A stretch of DNA of 46,379 nucleotides from Candidatus Omnitrophota bacterium (GCA_016930485.1 JAFGGP010000041.1:68005-114383); one strand, 5' to 3'. Shown: positions 17,634 through 25,972, counted from the stretch's first letter. Notes: generated by a model not told the origin, from the letters alone. Program-made: numbers and translations.

Positions 17634-18632
17634 CTATATATGCCACTGCCCCCGCTTTTCTCTAACCTCCTCAGGACGTATGTGTTCCTTGGCAAAAACG
17701 CGGGGACCCTGCTTTGTCATAACCGCAACCGTGTCTGCCTTATCCCAGTTTTTCTTGTTTGTATAGGAGGCTATCAACCCGATCGCCCTCCTTATATACG
17801 TAGAGGATGCCTCTCCGAGAACGCATGCGCTCGGTCCTGTAAATTCCGGAATAAGCATCTCGGCAACGTGTGCGGAAAACTGCTCGAGCGCGCTATTCTC
17901 GGCCTCGTTTCTGCCCACCACAACCACGGTCGTCTTATCCACCCTGAAGTGCCGGCCGAATGCGAGAAGACGCAGCCGCCATTCAGGAAGAACCCCCCTT
18001 TCATTCTCTAAGAGATCGGTGAGACGCCTGGCAAAGGCCTTATCTGTCAGCAGGCAACCGCCTGCCGGAGTGCGGTAGTGAACAATGCCGTACCGGCGGG
18101 CCAGCATGAGCTGCTGCTTTCTTGAACGGCCTGCGATATCGCCGAGTTTTTTGCGATCAATGATGCCTTCTTCCTCCATGCGGGTGGGTTTCAGGCACCT
18201 GGCAGAAAGGGGCCGCAATAAAATACCCTGGAGTGAAGATCTCTGCTCAATCACATCTAGTGTCCGCCTCATCTGGCTCATCGGCCGCTGCCCGATAACC
18301 TCGCCGGTGGCCACAAAAGAGGCGCCGACAACGCCCATATACTCTTTGGCCTTTTTGAGCATTGCTATCTTGCAGTCAATGCAGGGATTTATGTATCGGC
18401 CGTGCCCAAAGGCAGGGGCCCGGATAATATCAATCATTTCGTTTCCGAGCCGCATCTCCTTCAAGGAAACGCCGAGCTCGCTGGCAAGATGCTTTACGTC
18501 AGCAGGGTCCTGAGCCTCCCACGGATGAGAAATATGGAGTGCGCTAATCTCGATACCCCGCTCCAAAAGCAGGCGCGCTGCCAGGGCGCTGTCCAGCCCG
18601 CCCGACAAAAGCATGACACAGTGTCTCTTCAT
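17634..18632 (-). CDS. PP-loop ATPase, tRNA-thiolation type (ThiI/MnmA-like)
   Basis: 332 residues with the PP-loop MLLSGGLDSALAARLLL at the N-terminus, then INPCIDCKIAMLKKAKEYM (CxxC) and GASFVATGEVIGQRPMSQ. This is the layout of tRNA thiouridine synthases such as ThiI and MnmA, which adenylate a base for sulfur insertion. It lacks the THUMP domain of ThiI and resembles proteins often labelled tRNA (5-methylaminomethyl-2-thiouridylate) methyltransferase. The C-terminal 120 residues are family-specific. The start overlaps the NAD-kinase stop by ATGA. Confidence 0.8.
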   Translation of the reverse strand: MKRHCVMLLSGGLDSALAARLLLERGIEISALHISHPWEAQDPADVKHLASELGVSLKEMRLGNEMIDIIRAPAFGHGRYINPCIDCKIAMLKKAKEYMGVVGASFVATGEVIGQRPMSQMRRTLDVIEQRSSLQGILLRPLSARCLKPTRMEEEGIIDRKKLGDIAGRSRKQQLMLARRYGIVHYRTPAGGCLLTDKAFARRLTDLLENERGVLPEWRLRLLAFGRHFRVDKTTVVVVGRNEAENSALEQFSAHVAEMLIPEFTGPSACVLGEASSTYIRRAIGLIASYTNKKNWDKADTVAVMTKQGPRVFAKEHIRPEEVREKRGQWHI

Positions 18633-19513
18633 CGTCTTTTCTTCCGATATTTGGTGCGGGATAATCCTATCACGCGGAGGGGATATGGCGCGTTTTTAAC
18701 CTGAAGCAATGCCTTATAACCGAATGGATAACATACCCGCGGCCCGTCAATACAGAGTGCGCCGCGTTCCATCAGTGAGGTAATAGAGAGGCCCTCGCCT
18801 CCCGCTATAATACCCTTTCTGAGGGAGTAACGCTTACGCACAGCATAGAGTTCACGTGCCACAAACTGAATTTTTTTTGATGTAAGCGGCATAACGTGCC
18901 CCCCTGCCGAATGTATTGCCGCTGTAGAACCGCTCCCTGTCGCGACCCAGACCCCGGATCCCTTCTGTTCCTCGACAGGACCCCGCCGTCCCAGCCGTAT
19001 AATATATCGTGAGGTCGCCCCGGGCTCTGGATGACACACCAGGGCATCGTTCAAGGCAAGCTCCCGAAGAGGCCTGCCGTTAATGCTGCACTGTAACCGA
19101 TTCAGCAAAAGGGGTTCGGGCAGCTTCTCGAGAAGCTGCAAAAGAGGTCTGCCTATATCAAAACGGTTCAAACCGGCGAAAAAACCTTCGCTGTAACTTG
19201 GAGAAGAATTGATGCCGAGAATCGGGGTTGTGCCAATACAGTGCGCCACATCCAGAAAAGTGCCGTCCCCCCCAACCGTAACGATGAGCGAATACGCGCT
19301 CGCTTTAACCAGGAAACGTTTAGCTAAAGGAATAAAGGTGCATCTTATACCGGTTTTGTTGAGGAGGGTCTTCAATGTCTTCAGGGTATCCAGATGCGCC
19401 TCTTTTACGCGCATCAATCTCTGTATATTTGCATCGTCTCTGTGGCGCGCATAATTCCTGATAAGACTGTGATATGGTTTATCTTTATATACAATAAGTA
19501 TATTATGAAACAT
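18629..19513 (-). CDS. nadK: NAD kinase
   Basis: Phosphorylates NAD to NADP. 294 residues with the family motif TVGGDGTFLDVAHCI, then NSSPSYSEGFFAG, ALNDALVCHPEP and the GSGVWVATGSGSTAAIHSAG block. The length is normal. It is translationally coupled to the PP-loop gene downstream. No strong ribosome site is seen at the ATG. Confidence 0.92.
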   Translation of the reverse strand: MFHNILIVYKDKPYHSLIRNYARHRDDANIQRLMRVKEAHLDTLKTLKTLLNKTGIRCTFIPLAKRFLVKASAYSLIVTVGGDGTFLDVAHCIGTTPILGINSSPSYSEGFFAGLNRFDIGRPLLQLLEKLPEPLLLNRLQCSINGRPLRELALNDALVCHPEPGATSRYIIRLGRRGPVEEQKGSGVWVATGSGSTAAIHSAGGHVMPLTSKKIQFVARELYAVRKRYSLRKGIIAGGEGLSITSLMERGALCIDGPRVCYPFGYKALLQVKNAPYPLRVIGLSRTKYRKKRR

Positions 19514-19523
19514 AATATGAGTG

Positions 19524-19570
19524 GATTAAAAAAAGAGGGCCTTGCCCCGGAACTCGAAAGGTAGGCCCTC
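19524..19570 (-). terminator. Intrinsic terminator after the ferredoxin gene
   Basis: On the minus strand GAGGGCCT pairs with AGGCCCTC around a 20-base loop and is followed by a run of seven Ts. It closes the ferredoxin transcript before nadK. Confidence 0.8.
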
Positions 19571-19596
19571 GTTATGGCTTATGAAATCTTTTTTTA

Positions 19597-19830
19597 TTAT
19601 GCGCCGTCGGATCCAATAGCATCTACCGGACAGTCGTTCTGTGCTTCTTCACATTGTCTCCGCTCTTCCTCATTCTCCGGCTGCTTCATTACATATGCAT
19701 GGCCCTCACTTTCGTTGCGTCCAAGATTGTTTGGCGCAGTCTGACGACATAAATCACAATCAATGCACTGGTCATCAACATAAAACGGGCCCGGTACGTT
19801 ATCGGCCTGCTTCTTTGTCCTATCAGCCAT
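19597..19830 (-). CDS. Single-cluster [4Fe-4S] ferredoxin
   Basis: 77 residues with cysteines at 22, 25, 28 and 67 (CIDCDLC and NDCPVDAI), a one-cluster ferredoxin. The run between the cysteines (APNNLGRNESEGHAYV) is of the Fer4_13-like type. It is an acidic electron carrier in the cytoplasm. An AAGGAGGGG ribosome site, its own promoter and its own terminator mark a single-gene unit. Confidence 0.9.
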   Translation of the reverse strand: MADRTKKQADNVPGPFYVDDQCIDCDLCRQTAPNNLGRNESEGHAYVMKQPENEEERRQCEEAQNDCPVDAIGSDGA

Positions 19831-19868
19831 CGCCCCTCCTTTGTTTAACGACTATGACACTGGGCTAA

Positions 19869-19897
19869 ATTATACTAAAAAGCCCTGCACGATGCAA
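19869..19897 (-). promoter_or_regulatory. Promoter of the ferredoxin gene
   Basis: On the minus strand TTGCAT, a 17-base spacer and TATAAT precede the ferredoxin ATG by about 40 bases, with AAGGAGGGG between. Confidence 0.65.
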
Positions 19898-19919
19898 ATA
19901 AAATGTTGCCGCTATCCTT

Positions 19920-20999
19920 TCATCGGCCGCTGATTTCGAGCATGCGTCTGAGCGCTGCCGTCGCCCCCACTTTTGTTGCTTCGGGTATCTCAACGACATT
20001 CACCCTTCCTAAATGCTCGAGACAAAAGAGAAGGTCGTGAAGGCTGATTTTGAACATATTAGGGCACATTGAGTAAGAAAGCGGTATAATCTTTTTTTCG
20101 GGAAACCGCGCCGAAAGACGCTTTACCAGATGTATCTCTGTCCCCACGGCAATAACCGTACCCGGGGGCGTCTGTTCTACATATGAGATGATAAAAGAGG
20201 TTGACCCGAATCCGTCGGCAAGCCGGACCACCTCTTCCCGGCATTCGCCATGCACGACAACCCGTGCATCCGGATACTCGGCCTTTATTGTCTGGATATC
20301 CTCGGGACGGAATCGAAAATGGACATGACAGTACCCATTCCAAACAAGCACCCGTGCCCGCTTCAGGTGTTCAACCGTATTACCCCCCAGCGCCTCTGTC
20401 GGTCTCCATACCGCGATCTCTTCGGGTCCTATCCCCAGAGAATGTGCCGTATTCGCACCCAGGTACCGGTCGGGAAAAAAGAAAATTTTCTCACCCTGCG
20501 AAAGGGCCCAGGTAAATATTTTGCCGGCGTTCGATGAGGTACATGCCGATCCCCCGTTTTTGCCGGTAAAGGCCTTGAGCTCGATATCTGAGTTGACATA
20601 CGTTACAGGAATCACCCGCTGACCGGGAATCGCCCTGGCAAGCTGACCCCAGGCATCTTCAATAAGGGACGGATCGCCCATATCGGCCAGCGGGCACCCG
20701 GCAGAGACGTCAGGAAGAATGACTTTCTGGTCCTTACTGACCAGGGCACAGGCACTCTGGGCCATAAACATCACACCGCAGAATACAATAAACCTTCTCT
20801 CCTTCTCGCCAGCGGCATATCGGGCCAGGGCCAACGAATCGCCGACATAGTCGGCAAAATCAACGATGGCCTGCCCCTGATAGTGATGGACCAGAAAAAG
20901 CACCTCTTGTGCGTGTCTTTTCTTGAGCTCGGCAATGCGTCGCACGACCACATCCTCATCCAAACTATAATACTCAGCGTGTGCAGCCGAACAGGTCAT
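19920..20999 (-). CDS. nadA: Quinolinate synthase A
   Basis: Makes quinolinate from iminoaspartate and dihydroxyacetone phosphate, using a [4Fe-4S] cluster. 359 residues with VLFLVHHYQGQAIVDFADYV, then FCGVMFMAQSA, LPDVSAGCPLADM, VHGECREEVV and SMCPNMFKIS, where the three ligand cysteines are expected. The start overlaps the def stop by ATGA. nadB and nadC are not in the window. Confidence 0.96.
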   Translation of the reverse strand: MTCSAAHAEYYSLDEDVVVRRIAELKKRHAQEVLFLVHHYQGQAIVDFADYVGDSLALARYAAGEKERRFIVFCGVMFMAQSACALVSKDQKVILPDVSAGCPLADMGDPSLIEDAWGQLARAIPGQRVIPVTYVNSDIELKAFTGKNGGSACTSSNAGKIFTWALSQGEKIFFFPDRYLGANTAHSLGIGPEEIAVWRPTEALGGNTVEHLKRARVLVWNGYCHVHFRFRPEDIQTIKAEYPDARVVVHGECREEVVRLADGFGSTSFIISYVEQTPPGTVIAVGTEIHLVKRLSARFPEKKIIPLSYSMCPNMFKISLHDLLFCLEHLGRVNVVEIPEATKVGATAALRRMLEISGR

Positions 21000-21520
21000 G
21001 TTGCGTGTGCCTCATTTTTTATGGCGCTGGAAAATTTCAACTTGAGTCTGCTGAGATTCTTCTGCAGAAAATTCTGGTAATCAATAATCAATTTTCCGTC
21101 TAGATGATCCAATTCGTGCTGGATCACCCGCGCAAACAGATTTTCTGCCTTAAACTCCACGGATTTTCCGTCGCCGCGCTTGCACCTGACCACTACCCTC
21201 TTCGCCCGTTTTACCTCTGTTTCGATATCAGGAACACTGAGACATCCTTCCAGTGCCGTTTCCTCCTCCTGTTTCTCGAGAATAACGGGGTCAAGTAAGA
21301 CAAGCGGTTTTATAGCGGAATCGATCGGACTGAGATCGACAATAACCATGCGGACTGAATAGCCGACCTGCGGGGCCGCCAGACCAATGCCTGAGGCCGC
21401 CTTTACCGTGTCCAGCATATCCGATGCAAGACCAGCCACCCGCCCAAGGTCTTCTCCTATCGGCTCTGCCACCCGATGCAACACTGGACAACCATAGGTA
21501 ACGATCTGTAATTTAGCCAT
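20996..21520 (-). CDS. def: Peptide deformylase
   Basis: Removes the formyl group from new polypeptides. It has all three motifs: GIGLAAPQVG, EGCLSVP and QHELDHLDG, giving the Cys and two His metal ligands. The track start (21565) adds 15 residues overlapping the previous gene; the ATG at 21520 (MAKLQIVTYGCPVL) matches the family, so I use it. The C-terminal tail LQKNLSRLKLKFSSAI is typical. Confidence 0.96.
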   Translation of the reverse strand: MAKLQIVTYGCPVLHRVAEPIGEDLGRVAGLASDMLDTVKAASGIGLAAPQVGYSVRMVIVDLSPIDSAIKPLVLLDPVILEKQEEETALEGCLSVPDIETEVKRAKRVVVRCKRGDGKSVEFKAENLFARVIQHELDHLDGKLIIDYQNFLQKNLSRLKLKFSSAIKNEAHAT

Positions 21521-21552
21521 GGCTCTTGTCGTTAAGTAAGTGGTTTGTGCCC

Positions 21553-22359
21553 CTATGAGAGGCAATAGGTCTTGACTGCCTGCCTCTTTTGAAAAAGAAT
21601 GGCCTCGCGATAGCCGGCGGCTAGTGCAAGCTGCCGGCAGGCCTCGAAATCCATACCTACCTCATCCGGGGCATGGGCATCAGAACCAAAGACAATAGAA
21701 ACGTCGTGAGCATGAAAGATCTGCAAGACCGCTGGTGACGGGTATATCTCCTGGGCCTCTTTTCTCAGACCTGAGGAATTGATCTCGATCGCAACTCCTG
21801 TCTGTTTAAGAATCAATGCCAAGCGTCTCCACTCCTCGGCAAGGAATCTCTGGGGTCGATAGCCAAATTTTTTTACAAGGTCGACGTGCCCCAAAAAATC
21901 AAAGAATCCTGTCTTTGCCGCGTCACCCAAAAGCGCGATATACCTGGCGTAGATATCCTCGACATCAAGTGCCTGCCAGTCGCTTTTCGCCTCGTTCTTA
22001 TCAAATGCCCACCCGTCGATAAAATGAATGGAGCCGCAGATAAAATCGAAAGGATACTGATGTATCAGCTCTCTCGTCTTCTCCTCAAAACCCGGGAAAA
22101 AATCAGCCTCTATTCCTAAGGTAACAACGATCTCGGAACGGTACTCACTCCGCGCCGCCATAACCTCGTCAACATACCGTGACAGATCGTCCCGACTCAT
22201 CGTGTAGTCTTTTTCGGCAGTCCCAACAAGCGGCAGATGATCACAAAATCCGACCTCTCTAAGCCCCTTTTCAAGGGCCGCTGTAATATATTCCCGTATC
22301 TGACCGACCGCATGCGGACAAAATCCAGTATGAACATGATAATCTGCCAGTGGTTTCAT
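21553..22359 (-). CDS. PHP-domain histidinol-phosphatase (HisK type)
   Basis: 268 residues with the PHP metal motifs DYHVHTGFCPHA, GFCDHLPL, GIEADFFPG, ICGSIHFI and FGSDAHAPDEVG. These match the HisK/HisJ type that dephosphorylates histidinol phosphate in histidine synthesis. No other his gene is near, so the substrate is assigned by family only. It is a middle member of the iscU-like to nadA run. Confidence 0.85.
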   Translation of the reverse strand: MKPLADYHVHTGFCPHAVGQIREYITAALEKGLREVGFCDHLPLVGTAEKDYTMSRDDLSRYVDEVMAARSEYRSEIVVTLGIEADFFPGFEEKTRELIHQYPFDFICGSIHFIDGWAFDKNEAKSDWQALDVEDIYARYIALLGDAAKTGFFDFLGHVDLVKKFGYRPQRFLAEEWRRLALILKQTGVAIEINSSGLRKEAQEIYPSPAVLQIFHAHDVSIVFGSDAHAPDEVGMDFEACRQLALAAGYREAILFQKRQAVKTYCLS

Positions 22360-22362
22360 AAT

Positions 22363-22749
22363 CTACAGAAGCCCGTTCTTCTGCCGATAATTGGTAACCG
22401 CGGCCTGTATCGCCTCTTCTGCCAGAACAGAACAGTGAACCTTGGCGGGTGGTAGTTCAAGCGCCTCTGCAATCTGGGCATTTTTGATTTGAAGCGCCTC
22501 ATCCAGAGAACGGCCTATCAGCCACTCTGTAGCAAGACTTGCGCTCGCAATAGCGCTGCCGCAACCGAACGTTCTAAATTTAACATCCACGATAATACCG
22601 TTGCCGTTGACCTTTATATAAAACTGCATGGTATCCCCGCATACGGGGGATCCGATCGTCGCGCTACCAACGGCAGTATCGGCTGTATCAAGATCCCCCA
22701 CATTCCTGGGGTTCATAAAATGGTCCTTTAACCTCTCTGAATATTCCAC
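22363..22749 (-). CDS. IscU/NifU-type Fe-S cluster scaffold
   Basis: Holds nascent Fe-S clusters. The three ligand cysteines are in GSPVCGD, RTFGCGSAIASAS and KVHCSVLAE. The family opening YSERLKDHFMNPRNVG is present. The track start (22905) adds about 50 residues that overlap the Rrf2 gene; a GTG at 22749 just after the Rrf2 stop fits the family and is used here. No cysteine desulfurase follows in the window. An Rrf2 regulator lies immediately upstream, as in isc operons. Confidence 0.9.
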   Translation of the reverse strand: MEYSERLKDHFMNPRNVGDLDTADTAVGSATIGSPVCGDTMQFYIKVNGNGIIVDVKFRTFGCGSAIASASLATEWLIGRSLDEALQIKNAQIAEALELPPAKVHCSVLAEEAIQAAVTNYRQKNGLL

Positions 22750-22750
22750 G

Positions 22751-23227
22751 TTACACACCCGCCGTACACGGCCTCTGATAAGGGGTTTCTTTCCCCGTAT
22801 GACAAGAGCCGTCTGAAAGGAGCGCATCCACGGTAACAGTCCCCAAATAGCTGTTGATAACACTGCCGAGCTCTGTCCACACGAACCGTAAACTGCATCG
22901 GCCATCTGCCGAAACAGGAATACACCGCTTTGTCCTCATCGACTCCTCTTCGCAGATTAACTTATACGCACCGCCATCCAGTGCGTCGCATATATCCCTA
23001 ACGGTAAGCTCTGAAGGATGGCGGGCTAGAAGATACCCTCCCTTCGCCCCCCGCACACTACGCACAATGCCGGAGCGTTTGAGGCGGCATAATAACTTTT
23101 CAACGTATTGCCGCGGCAGTTTCTCTGACTGAGCAATATCGCTTGCGGACGCCGGGTCACCCACCTGTAACCGGGCGAGCGCCACTATACAACAAAGTCC
23201 ATATTCCAATTGTGTGGTAACCTTCAT
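22751..23227 (-). CDS. Rrf2-family (IscR-like) regulator
   Basis: A winged HTH (TQLEYGLCCIVALARLQ, then EKLPRQYVEKLLCRLKRSGI and VRGAKGGYLLARHPSELT) is followed by cysteines spaced CX9CX7C (LICEEESMRTKRC, then DGRC). IscR itself uses a tighter spacing, so the cluster ligation may differ. The ATG at 23227 with GAGGGG upstream replaces the longer track start. It presumably controls Fe-S supply for the iscU-like gene and perhaps nadA downstream. Confidence 0.85.
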   Translation of the reverse strand: MKVTTQLEYGLCCIVALARLQVGDPASASDIAQSEKLPRQYVEKLLCRLKRSGIVRSVRGAKGGYLLARHPSELTVRDICDALDGGAYKLICEEESMRTKRCIPVSADGRCSLRFVWTELGSVINSYLGTVTVDALLSDGSCHTGKETPYQRPCTAGV

Positions 23228-23243
23228 AACCCCTCTTCTATCG

Positions 23244-23286
23244 CCCCTTAGGGGAGAAGAATACCATACCCGACTATTTTTGTCAA
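23244..23286 (-). promoter_or_regulatory. Promoter and palindrome before the Rrf2 gene
   Basis: On the minus strand TTGACA (23286-23281), a 17-base spacer and TATTCT (23263-23258) are followed within four bases by the palindrome CCCCTAAGGGG (23254-23244). The palindrome covers the expected transcript start, a plausible Rrf2 or other repressor operator. Confidence 0.6.
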
Positions 23287-23317
23287 GTTTTGCTGAACCA
23301 GTGTACATAGCTACTGT

Positions 23318-23346
23318 TTGACATTTGGGTAAGAGATTGCTAGAAT
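23318..23346 (+). promoter_or_regulatory. Promoter of tRNA-Pro
   Basis: TTGACA, exactly 17 bases, then TAGAAT, ending 10 bases before the tRNA. It is divergent from the Rrf2 promoter about 32 bases away. Confidence 0.75.
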
Positions 23347-23356
23347 TTATCGTCTA

Positions 23357-23434
23357 CGGGGCGTAGCGCAGTTTGGCTAGCGCGCCTGCTTTGGGAGCAG
23401 GAGGTCGACGGTTCGAATCCGTCCGCCCCGACCA
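23357..23434 (+). tRNA. tRNA-Pro (TGG)
   Basis: Acceptor CGGGGCG with CGCCCCG, discriminator A and encoded CCA. The anticodon loop TTTGGGA gives anticodon TGG (reading CCA). T-arm GACGGTTCGAATCCGTC. It has its own strong promoter. No RNA-gene-end element is attached, although a diverged H hairpin lies 55 bases downstream. Confidence 0.96.
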
Positions 23435-23761
23435 TAACAAATAAGTCGCAAAGTCACCGGTGACTTTTCAATAACAAATGACAAATTCTCCTTCTACGCT
23501 ATGCTACTTCCGTGTATAGCTTCGAAGGGCAGGCAAAACCCAAATGAAATCCAAATAACCTACAAAAGAGCGCACATGCGTCATTCCGGACTCGATCCGG
23601 AATCTATTTTTCCCCACATTAAAATGTGGGCTACACATTTTTTGTTATTCGAAATTAAAATGATTCGTTTGAAATCTGACATTTGGATTTGGGACTTAAA
23701 GACTGGTAACTTGGTGACATGGTGGCTCATAAAAGGCCCAAAATTGGGCTAGTCAAAACAT
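23435..23761. repeat. Non-coding spacer with short repeats between tRNA-Pro and tRNA-Arg
   Basis: No credible gene is seen in 327 bases. It holds the diverged H hairpin at 23490-23528, the palindrome ATTCCGGA-TCCGGAAT at 23583-23603 and a CCCACATT-AATGTGGG hairpin at 23613-23630, plus a small GCCCAAAATTGGGC hairpin near 23738. The CCACATT hairpin with its flank TTTTCCCCACATT recurs at 31763-31783. Confidence 0.6.
23490..23528 (+). repeat. Hairpin repeat H, diverged copy 2
   Basis: CCTTC with GAAGG and CTAT with ATAG enclose a 4x4 internal loop (TACG opposite CTTC), the same design as the copies at 17265 and 31896 but with different stem bases. Confidence 0.45.
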
Positions 23762-23835
23762 GCGCCCGTAGCTCATCTGGATAGAGCATCTGCCTTCTAA
23801 GCAGAGGGTAGCAGGTTCGAGTCCTGCCGGGCGCG
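23762..23835 (+). tRNA. tRNA-Arg (TCT)
   Basis: Acceptor GCGCCCG with CGGGCGC, discriminator G, anticodon loop CTTCTAA (anticodon TCT, reading AGA) and T-arm GCAGGTTCGAGTCCTGC. CCA is not encoded (TTG follows). It is the target of element copy B. Confidence 0.95.
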
Positions 23836-24112
23836 TTGTAATGCTGCTGCATACTGTGTGGTGTTGGATGAGGTAAGTTCGTTGACAGAGTGGCAATGCA
23901 TGGGCAGAACGAGAAGGAATCGACGCGCGACGAGTAAGGAGCGCGCGCTTGTCGATGGGCGCGAGATGGTGAGCGCCCCACACCTTATTTTTTATTAACG
24001 CCGACCACAGGGAGGATAAGGGCGTAAGTTAGGAATGACCGCCCGTCAGTGGGCGGGTGGCCGACCTGACGTGCAAAGCACGGAAGGCGCCGAGTCCTGC
24101 CGGGCGCGTTGT
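23836..24112 (+). mobile_element. RNA-gene-end element, copy B (at tRNA-Arg TCT)
   Basis: The direct repeat CGAGTCCTGCCGGGCGCGTTGT, 22 bases, occurs at 23818-23839 (tRNA 3' end) and 24091-24112; the period is 273 bp. Gene-proximal DNA resembles copy A (TGTAATGCTGCTGCAT, then GTTCGTTGACA). The core GTCGATGGGCGCGAGATGGT is at 23951-23970. The distal block before the outer repeat is the same as in copy C, including the CGTGCAAAGCACG hairpin. It separates tRNA-Arg(TCT) from tRNA-His. The distal flank has no H hairpin. Confidence 0.82.
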
Positions 24113-24158
24113 TGTGTTCTGTTATTTGTTAGATAAATCTTGTTGTAGATCAAATCGT

Positions 24159-24233
24159 GGTGAGAGTAGCTCAGTTGGTTAGAGCACCTGACTGTGGCTC
24201 AGGGGGTCGCGGGTTCAAATCCCGTCTCTCACC
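24159..24233 (+). tRNA. tRNA-His (GTG)
   Basis: Acceptor GTGAGAG with CTCTCAC plus the extra 5' G typical of tRNA-His, and discriminator C. The anticodon loop CTGTGGC gives GTG. T-arm CGGGTTCAAATCCCG. CCA is not encoded (CCT follows). Confidence 0.95.
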
Positions 24234-24270
24234 CCTGTTTTTAAAAGCAGGTTATTGAGATTGCAGCAAT

Positions 24271-24306
24271 AAAAAAGCTCCGCATATAAAAGCGGAGCTT
24301 TTTTAC
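24271..24306. terminator. Bidirectional intrinsic terminator
   Basis: AAAAAAGCTCCGC and GCGGAGCTTTTTT flank an 8-base loop. It can end tRNA-His on the plus strand and the inositol-phosphate synthase gene on the minus strand. Confidence 0.85.
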
Positions 24307-24369
24307 GGTATGCCATAAATAAATCTGCTCCTTGGACTAAACCCTGGGGAAGTCTGCAAGCCGATTACA

Positions 24370-25473
24370 TCAGTTATCCCGCGTGCCTGCAATAAAATCC
24401 TCGGTCATCTGATAGGCCTTATCATCGCTGTGCTGCTGAAGCGGGTGTTTCATAAAGTATGCGGAAGGCGAATGCAAAACCCCTCCTATTCCCCGTTCAA
24501 GGGCCAGTTTGCAGCATCTGATAGCATCAATAGCCACCCCCGCCGAATTCGGTGAATCCTCTACCGAAAGACGCAGTTCGAGATTCATTGGAACGTCGCC
24601 GAATAACTTCCCTTCCATCCGAATAAAACATACCTTATTATCTTTCTGCCAAGGCACATAGTCACTCGGACCGATATGAATACTGTCATCCTCTAGTCTC
24701 TCGGAAAGAACCGATTGCACCGCCTCGGTTTTTGATTTTTTCTTTGAGGCAAGACGCTGCCGGTTAAGCATATTCAAAAAATCGGTATTGCCTCCTGTAT
24801 TGAGCTGGTATGTCCGTTCCAGTTTGACGCCCCGCTTTTTAAATAGATTGGCCAGTGTCCGATGGGTAATCGTTGCGCCGAGCTGGGCCTTGATGTCATC
24901 GCCGATAATGGGGATCTTTCTTTCGGCAAACCTCGCGGCCCAGGCAGGATCGCTCGCAATAAAAACGGGTATACAATTAATAAATGCCGCACCCGCCTCA
25001 AGGGCGCACTCGGCATAGAATCGCGTGGCCTCCTCAGAGCCGACAGGGAGATAGTTGAGCATAATCTCGGTCCCTGCCTTTGTAAGGGTCGCAATAATGT
25101 CTTTTTTGCCTCTCTCTTTTTGACGGCTAAGAACAAACGTATGGCTCTCGTCATAATGCTGCATATGTTCCGAAAAACCATCCAGTATTCGACCCATCTG
25201 CACAACCACACCGGTCCTAGGCATGCCGTTACAAAAAATCATGGTATTATTCGGCGCCTGAAAAATGGCCTCGATTACATCCTTGCCCACCTTGCGCTCA
25301 TCAATGTCAAACGCGGCTACCACGTCGATCTGGTGCGGTTCGTAACCACCGATCTCCCGATGCATCAAACCGTTGGCCTCGTGGCCATTTTGTTTTTTGT
25401 AGTATGCAATACCTTGTAGTAGCGAGCTCGCGCAATTGCCGACACCGACGATTGCTATCTTAATATGTTCCAT
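24370..25473 (-). CDS. Inositol-3-phosphate synthase (prokaryotic type)
   Basis: Converts glucose 6-phosphate to inositol 3-phosphate using NAD. 367 residues with the Rossmann start IKIAIVGVGNCASSLLQGI, then VVAAFDIDERKVGKDV, INCIPVFIASDPAWAARF, IGDDIKAQLGATITHRTL and TGGNTDFLNML, the short bacterial/archaeal family. It implies inositol lipids or an inositol-based solute. AAGGAG lies ten bases before the ATG. It has its own terminator. Confidence 0.93.
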   Translation of the reverse strand: MEHIKIAIVGVGNCASSLLQGIAYYKKQNGHEANGLMHREIGGYEPHQIDVVAAFDIDERKVGKDVIEAIFQAPNNTMIFCNGMPRTGVVVQMGRILDGFSEHMQHYDESHTFVLSRQKERGKKDIIATLTKAGTEIMLNYLPVGSEEATRFYAECALEAGAAFINCIPVFIASDPAWAARFAERKIPIIGDDIKAQLGATITHRTLANLFKKRGVKLERTYQLNTGGNTDFLNMLNRQRLASKKKSKTEAVQSVLSERLEDDSIHIGPSDYVPWQKDNKVCFIRMEGKLFGDVPMNLELRLSVEDSPNSAGVAIDAIRCCKLALERGIGGVLHSPSAYFMKHPLQQHSDDKAYQMTEDFIAGTRDN

Positions 25474-25627
25474 TGATGCCTATCTCCTTCAATAAACAGT
25501 CGCTGTGCGATGAAAGATTGTAACAGGTAACACTCTTTTTTGCCGTACCCCCCTGCGCATCCATCCTCTATCCGCCTAAGTTTCCTTACTTCAAAAACTT
25601 CAAACATATCATTGAGATGCAGGGTAA

Positions 25628-25972
25628 TTATCGTATCAAGACTAAAAGCATCTGAAAGCGTTCTACTGCCTTAAGCGAATGAGGTTCATTCGCCGGCATT
25701 ATAATCATCTCTCCCGTCCCCAGCATATATGGCTGGTTGGAAATAACAATTTCTGCCCTGCCCTCAAGCAGGTATACCAAGGCATCGAATGGGGCGGTGT
25801 GTTCACTTAATCCCTGTCCTTTATCAAAGGCAAACAGTGTGACCGTCCCGCTCGGCTTATCGATTAAACTCCTGCTGACCACAGCCCCTTTCTGATATTC
25901 CAATATATGATTCAATGAAACGTTAGGCTGTTTTGCTGATGCGGTCGTATAGGGCTCATCCACGTCTGACAT
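25628..25972 (-). CDS. Small cupin-domain protein
   Basis: About 114 residues of a single cupin barrel: SLIDKPSGTVTLFAFDKGQG, then HTAPFDALVYLLEGRAEI and MIIMPANEPHSLKA. It keeps one His from motif 1 and the His of motif 2, so metal binding is possible. The ATG at 25972, with GGGGAG upstream, is preferred over the track start at 26011. Function is unknown; such proteins often bind small molecules or enhance a neighbouring pathway. A TATAAT-like box lies upstream at about 26000. Confidence 0.8.
   Translation of the reverse strand: MSDVDEPYTTASAKQPNVSLNHILEYQKGAVVSRSLIDKPSGTVTLFAFDKGQGLSEHTAPFDALVYLLEGRAEIVISNQPYMLGTGEMIIMPANEPHSLKAVERFQMLLVLIR

Noticed and set aside
17354-17665. 103-residue ORF across element A and the tRNA
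   Set aside because: It translates the element and the antisense of tRNA-Arg; no ribosome site and no family features.
23753-23983. ORFs across element B (76 and 84 residues)
   Set aside because: They translate the repeat and the tRNA antisense, as at copy A.
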